Source: JBNKEI01 sp050288705 (lineage in GTDB: Bacteria; Myxococcota; Myxococcia; Myxococcales; UBA5297). Taken from it: a DNA stretch of 23,836 nucleotides. The notes below the pieces were generated by a model. That model did not search any database. It saw nothing but the letters and a program-made list of their open reading frames with translations, and was not told where the DNA came from. Both the position numbers and the translations under genes were made by a program. The stretch is taken from NCBI GenBank assembly GCA_050288705.1, contig JBNKEI010000011.1, forward strand, positions 1 through 23,836. Reading direction: 5' to 3'. Below, piece after piece: positions 22,478-23,836 of this stretch; the stretch's first letter is position 1; the number at the start of each line of letters is the position of its first letter.

Positions 22478-23011
22478 ATGCCCCGTCGGCCCCAGATTAA
22501 ACCGCCAGAAAAATCAATTCCATATTTGGTGCAAGCACTGCATAACCGCCAGCGAATTACTGTGGTGGGGGTAGGCTCGGAATTAAGGGGAGATGATGTT
22601 GCCGGAGTTTTGGTGGCCAAAAAACTGCGTGCCTGGGGTATACGGAACCGAATTTCTCGACTTGTTTCCATAATTGGAGGAACGGCTCCCGAAAACATAA
22701 CCGGGGAGGTTATTCGCTATCAGCCGGAGCTGGTGGTATTAGTAGATGCTGCTCATTTAGGAAAAAAACCGGGAACAGTAGAGATTATTTCTGAAGACCA
22801 AATTCAAGGGGTGACTTTTTCCACGCACATGCTTCCCGCGCCCATTTTTCTCGACTATCTAAAAAAAAGCACTAATTGCCAATCGCTGGTGGTGGGAATC
22901 GAACCGGCGCAAAAAGAAGTGGTGGCTAAACCGTCTCCGGTAGTTCTAAAGGCGGTAGAGCAAGTGGTAATTTCCTTTAAAGAAGCCCTAACTAGCGGAC
23001 AAGAAAGCTAA
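22478..23011 (+). CDS. hycI: [NiFe]-hydrogenase maturation endopeptidase, HycI type (M52)
   Basis: Cuts the C-terminal tail from the nickel-loaded large subunit as the last step of active-site assembly, in the cytoplasm. The family pattern is complete: GVGSELRGDDVAG (31-43), APEN (70-73), LVDAAHLG (88-95) and STHMLP (115-120). Predicted nickel-sensing residues are Asp40, Asp90 and His117, matching Asp16, Asp62 and His90 of E. coli HycI. The APEN and STHMLP forms are specific to the HycI branch, which suits the Arg-ending motif of the large subunit here. It is 177 residues long. An N-terminal stretch of about 25 residues precedes the domain. The ATG has GGAG seven bases upstream. It lies 348 bases after the structural operon and meets the convergent lipoprotein gene with a four-base overlap of the stops. 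Confidence 0.94.
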   Translation: MPRRPQIKPPEKSIPYLVQALHNRQRITVVGVGSELRGDDVAGVLVAKKLRAWGIRNRISRLVSIIGGTAPENITGEVIRYQPELVVLVDAAHLGKKPGTVEIISEDQIQGVTFSTHMLPAPIFLDYLKKSTNCQSLVVGIEPAQKEVVAKPSPVVLKAVEQVVISFKEALTSGQES

Positions 23012-23487
23012 ATACCACTAGTAATTTTCCACTGTTTTTCTTCGTATCGCAAGAACATTTCTTTGGTATCGGAATCATGCTTCCAAATCAAAGTATTCTC
23101 TGGGCCGGGAACCTGGTAGTCAAGGTCATAGAAATATTTTGCTTTCGCCTGGTCGCCTTCTATCGCAATACTTTTTACTTGGATATTCAGACGCACACTT
23201 TTGGTGACTTGCGCCCATTCCTTAATTTTCTCCGACAAACCTAAGTAATCGTAGGTTGCTTCTGGCCCCCCGGAACTGTCAAAGAATGACCCGCTAACTA
23301 GTTTCACTAGGGCATCGGCATTTCTATTCACCATGGCATCACGATAATCAGAAATAACCGAAAGAATCTCATGATTAGCTGGGGTGTCCTGAATGTCGGT
23401 TCCTGGCAAAAACCTTGGAGAGCAAGCAGTGGTGGTCAGACCGGTAATCAACAATAGTAAAATTACTACCTGTGTAAATTTGGCCAT
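23008..23487 (-). CDS. Putative lipoprotein with NTF2-like domain
   Basis: A 159-residue exported protein. Residues 1-21 form a lipoprotein signal peptide with hydrophobic core VVILLLLITGL and a lipobox-like TTAC, so Cys22 is the likely lipidated residue. The rest resembles a small cone-shaped NTF2-like/SnoaL fold: helix ILSVISDYRDAMVNRNADALVKLVS, then strands ending in EMFLRYEEKQWKITSGI. Many such lipoproteins are of unknown function. The ATG at 23487 is chosen because AGGA lies eight bases upstream; a TTG start at 23523 would add 12 residues ahead of the signal peptide. Its stop overlaps that of hycI. No link to the hydrogenase is evident. Confidence 0.8.
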   Translation of the reverse strand: MAKFTQVVILLLLITGLTTTACSPRFLPGTDIQDTPANHEILSVISDYRDAMVNRNADALVKLVSGSFFDSSGGPEATYDYLGLSEKIKEWAQVTKSVRLNIQVKSIAIEGDQAKAKYFYDLDYQVPGPENTLIWKHDSDTKEMFLRYEEKQWKITSGI

Positions 23488-23692
23488 TATAGATTTCCTA
23501 AATTTCCCTGCATTGACCGGCAATTGACAAGGCTTAAGTTTCTTAACAAAAATGATACTTTTTCTCCTACAACAGTGAAGATGTCAAACCATTCCTTAAT
23601 GACAAATTTGCTTTCCGCTCCATAAGGGGGCTTTTTGTCGCCGAAAAGGAGCTTAACTTATTTTTCTTGCAATGGAAGCTAACCTTGGGAGT

Positions 23693-23729
23693 TTCCCTCA
23701 CCCTAACACTCTCCCAGAGGGAGAGGGAA
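23693..23729. repeat. REP-like inverted repeat
   Basis: The hairpin core is CTCTCCC (23709-23715), AGA loop, GGGAGAG (23719-23725). It is flanked by TTCC on the left side of the element and GGAA on the right, and preceded by CCCTCACCCTAACA. This CCCTCACCCTAAC/CTCTCCC-AGA-GGGAGAGGG wording is very like a widespread family of intergenic bacterial repeats. Only one copy was seen in the window. Confidence 0.55.
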
Positions 23730-23773
23730 TGATTTTAGGACTGTTGGCAGAACTAGCGGGATTAAGTTTATCA

Positions 23774-23788
23774 CCAGGCCAGGCCAGG
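23774..23788. repeat. Tandem pentamer CCAGG x3 upstream of the last gene
   Basis: Three perfect head-to-tail copies of CCAGG lie 20 bases before the start codon at 23808, in what should be the mRNA leader. It may be a chance slippage product. Confidence 0.4.
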
Positions 23789-23807
23789 CAAGGAGAAGGA
23801 TAGATTA

Positions 23808-23836
23808 ATGGGAAGCGAAACCTATCATGAACCATT
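23808..23836 (+). CDS. Start of a gene cut by the window edge (possible encapsulated ferritin)
   Basis: Nine codons are visible: ATG then GSETYHEP. AGGAGAAGG ends eight bases before the ATG, a strong ribosome binding site. The N-terminus with a THEP/YHEP pattern followed by the expected Leu/Phe resembles encapsulin-associated ferritin-like proteins (EncFtn), whose members begin with a short polar stretch and HEP. Nine residues are too few for an assignment. A real gene start is likely; the family is a guess. Confidence 0.45.

Larger units (their letters stand above)
23488..23807. other. 320-base intergenic region with a REP-like hairpin and a possible promoter
   Basis: No convincing complete gene. 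It separates the lipoprotein gene (leftward) from the gene that starts at 23808 (rightward). A REP-like inverted repeat lies at 23693-23729, then a promoter-like TTGGCA (23744-23749) with a weak TTTATC 17 bases on, then a CCAGG pentamer triplet at 23774-23788 and AGGAGAAGG. Confidence 0.5.

Noticed and set aside
22251..22574. Plus-strand 107-codon frame overlapping the start of hycI.
   Set aside because: It overlaps the well-supported hycI start in another frame, has no family features and looks like chance translation.
23488..23523. TTG start at 23523 for the lipoprotein.
   Set aside because: It would put 12 polar residues before the signal peptide. The ATG at 23487 has AGGA upstream and gives a normal lipoprotein signal.

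Overview
The window looks like a piece of the chromosome of a Gram-negative bacterium from a lineage outside the usual model organisms. The signs are a lipoprotein, proteins with cleavable signal peptides, a PilZ protein and an S1-domain protein with a long N-terminal extension. The S1 protein and the DUF6918-like protein remind me of Myxococcota, Bdellovibrionota or other former Deltaproteobacteria, but no marker here fixes the taxon. No transposase, integrase, tRNA, rRNA or CRISPR array was seen.

Layout. Positions 1-336 hold the start of a truncated membrane-protein gene (minus). Positions 454-2897 hold a GH15 glucoamylase-like glycosidase followed by a coupled PlsC-type acyltransferase (plus). 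Positions 2914-6419 hold three minus-strand genes: a PilZ protein, an S1-domain RNA-binding protein and a WecG/TagA/CpsF glycosyltransferase. Positions 6555-7995 hold thioredoxin reductase (trxB) and a stand-alone response-regulator receiver (plus). Positions 8068-12242 hold, on the minus strand, a small DUF6918-like protein and a translationally coupled pair of exported TldD-family proteins. One of the pair keeps the zinc site and the other has lost it.

The main feature is the plus-strand operon at 12595-22129, with a maturation protease at 22478-23011. It encodes eleven proteins matching complex I subunits A, B, C, D, H, I, J and K plus three L/M/N-type antiporter-like subunits. The catalytic pair is that of a group 4 [NiFe]-hydrogenase: the large subunit has both nickel-binding CxxC motifs and the small subunit has a CxxC in place of the tandem Cys of NuoB. 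There are no NuoE/F/G genes. It is best read as a ferredoxin-linked, energy-converting membrane hydrogenase with a complete complex I-like membrane arm. The HycI-type protease would trim the large subunit after its DPCxSCTDR motif. The natural electron donor is not encoded in the window.

After the protease comes a convergent NTF2-like lipoprotein gene. A REP-like hairpin lies further on, and the window ends with the first nine codons of a gene whose start resembles encapsulated ferritins.
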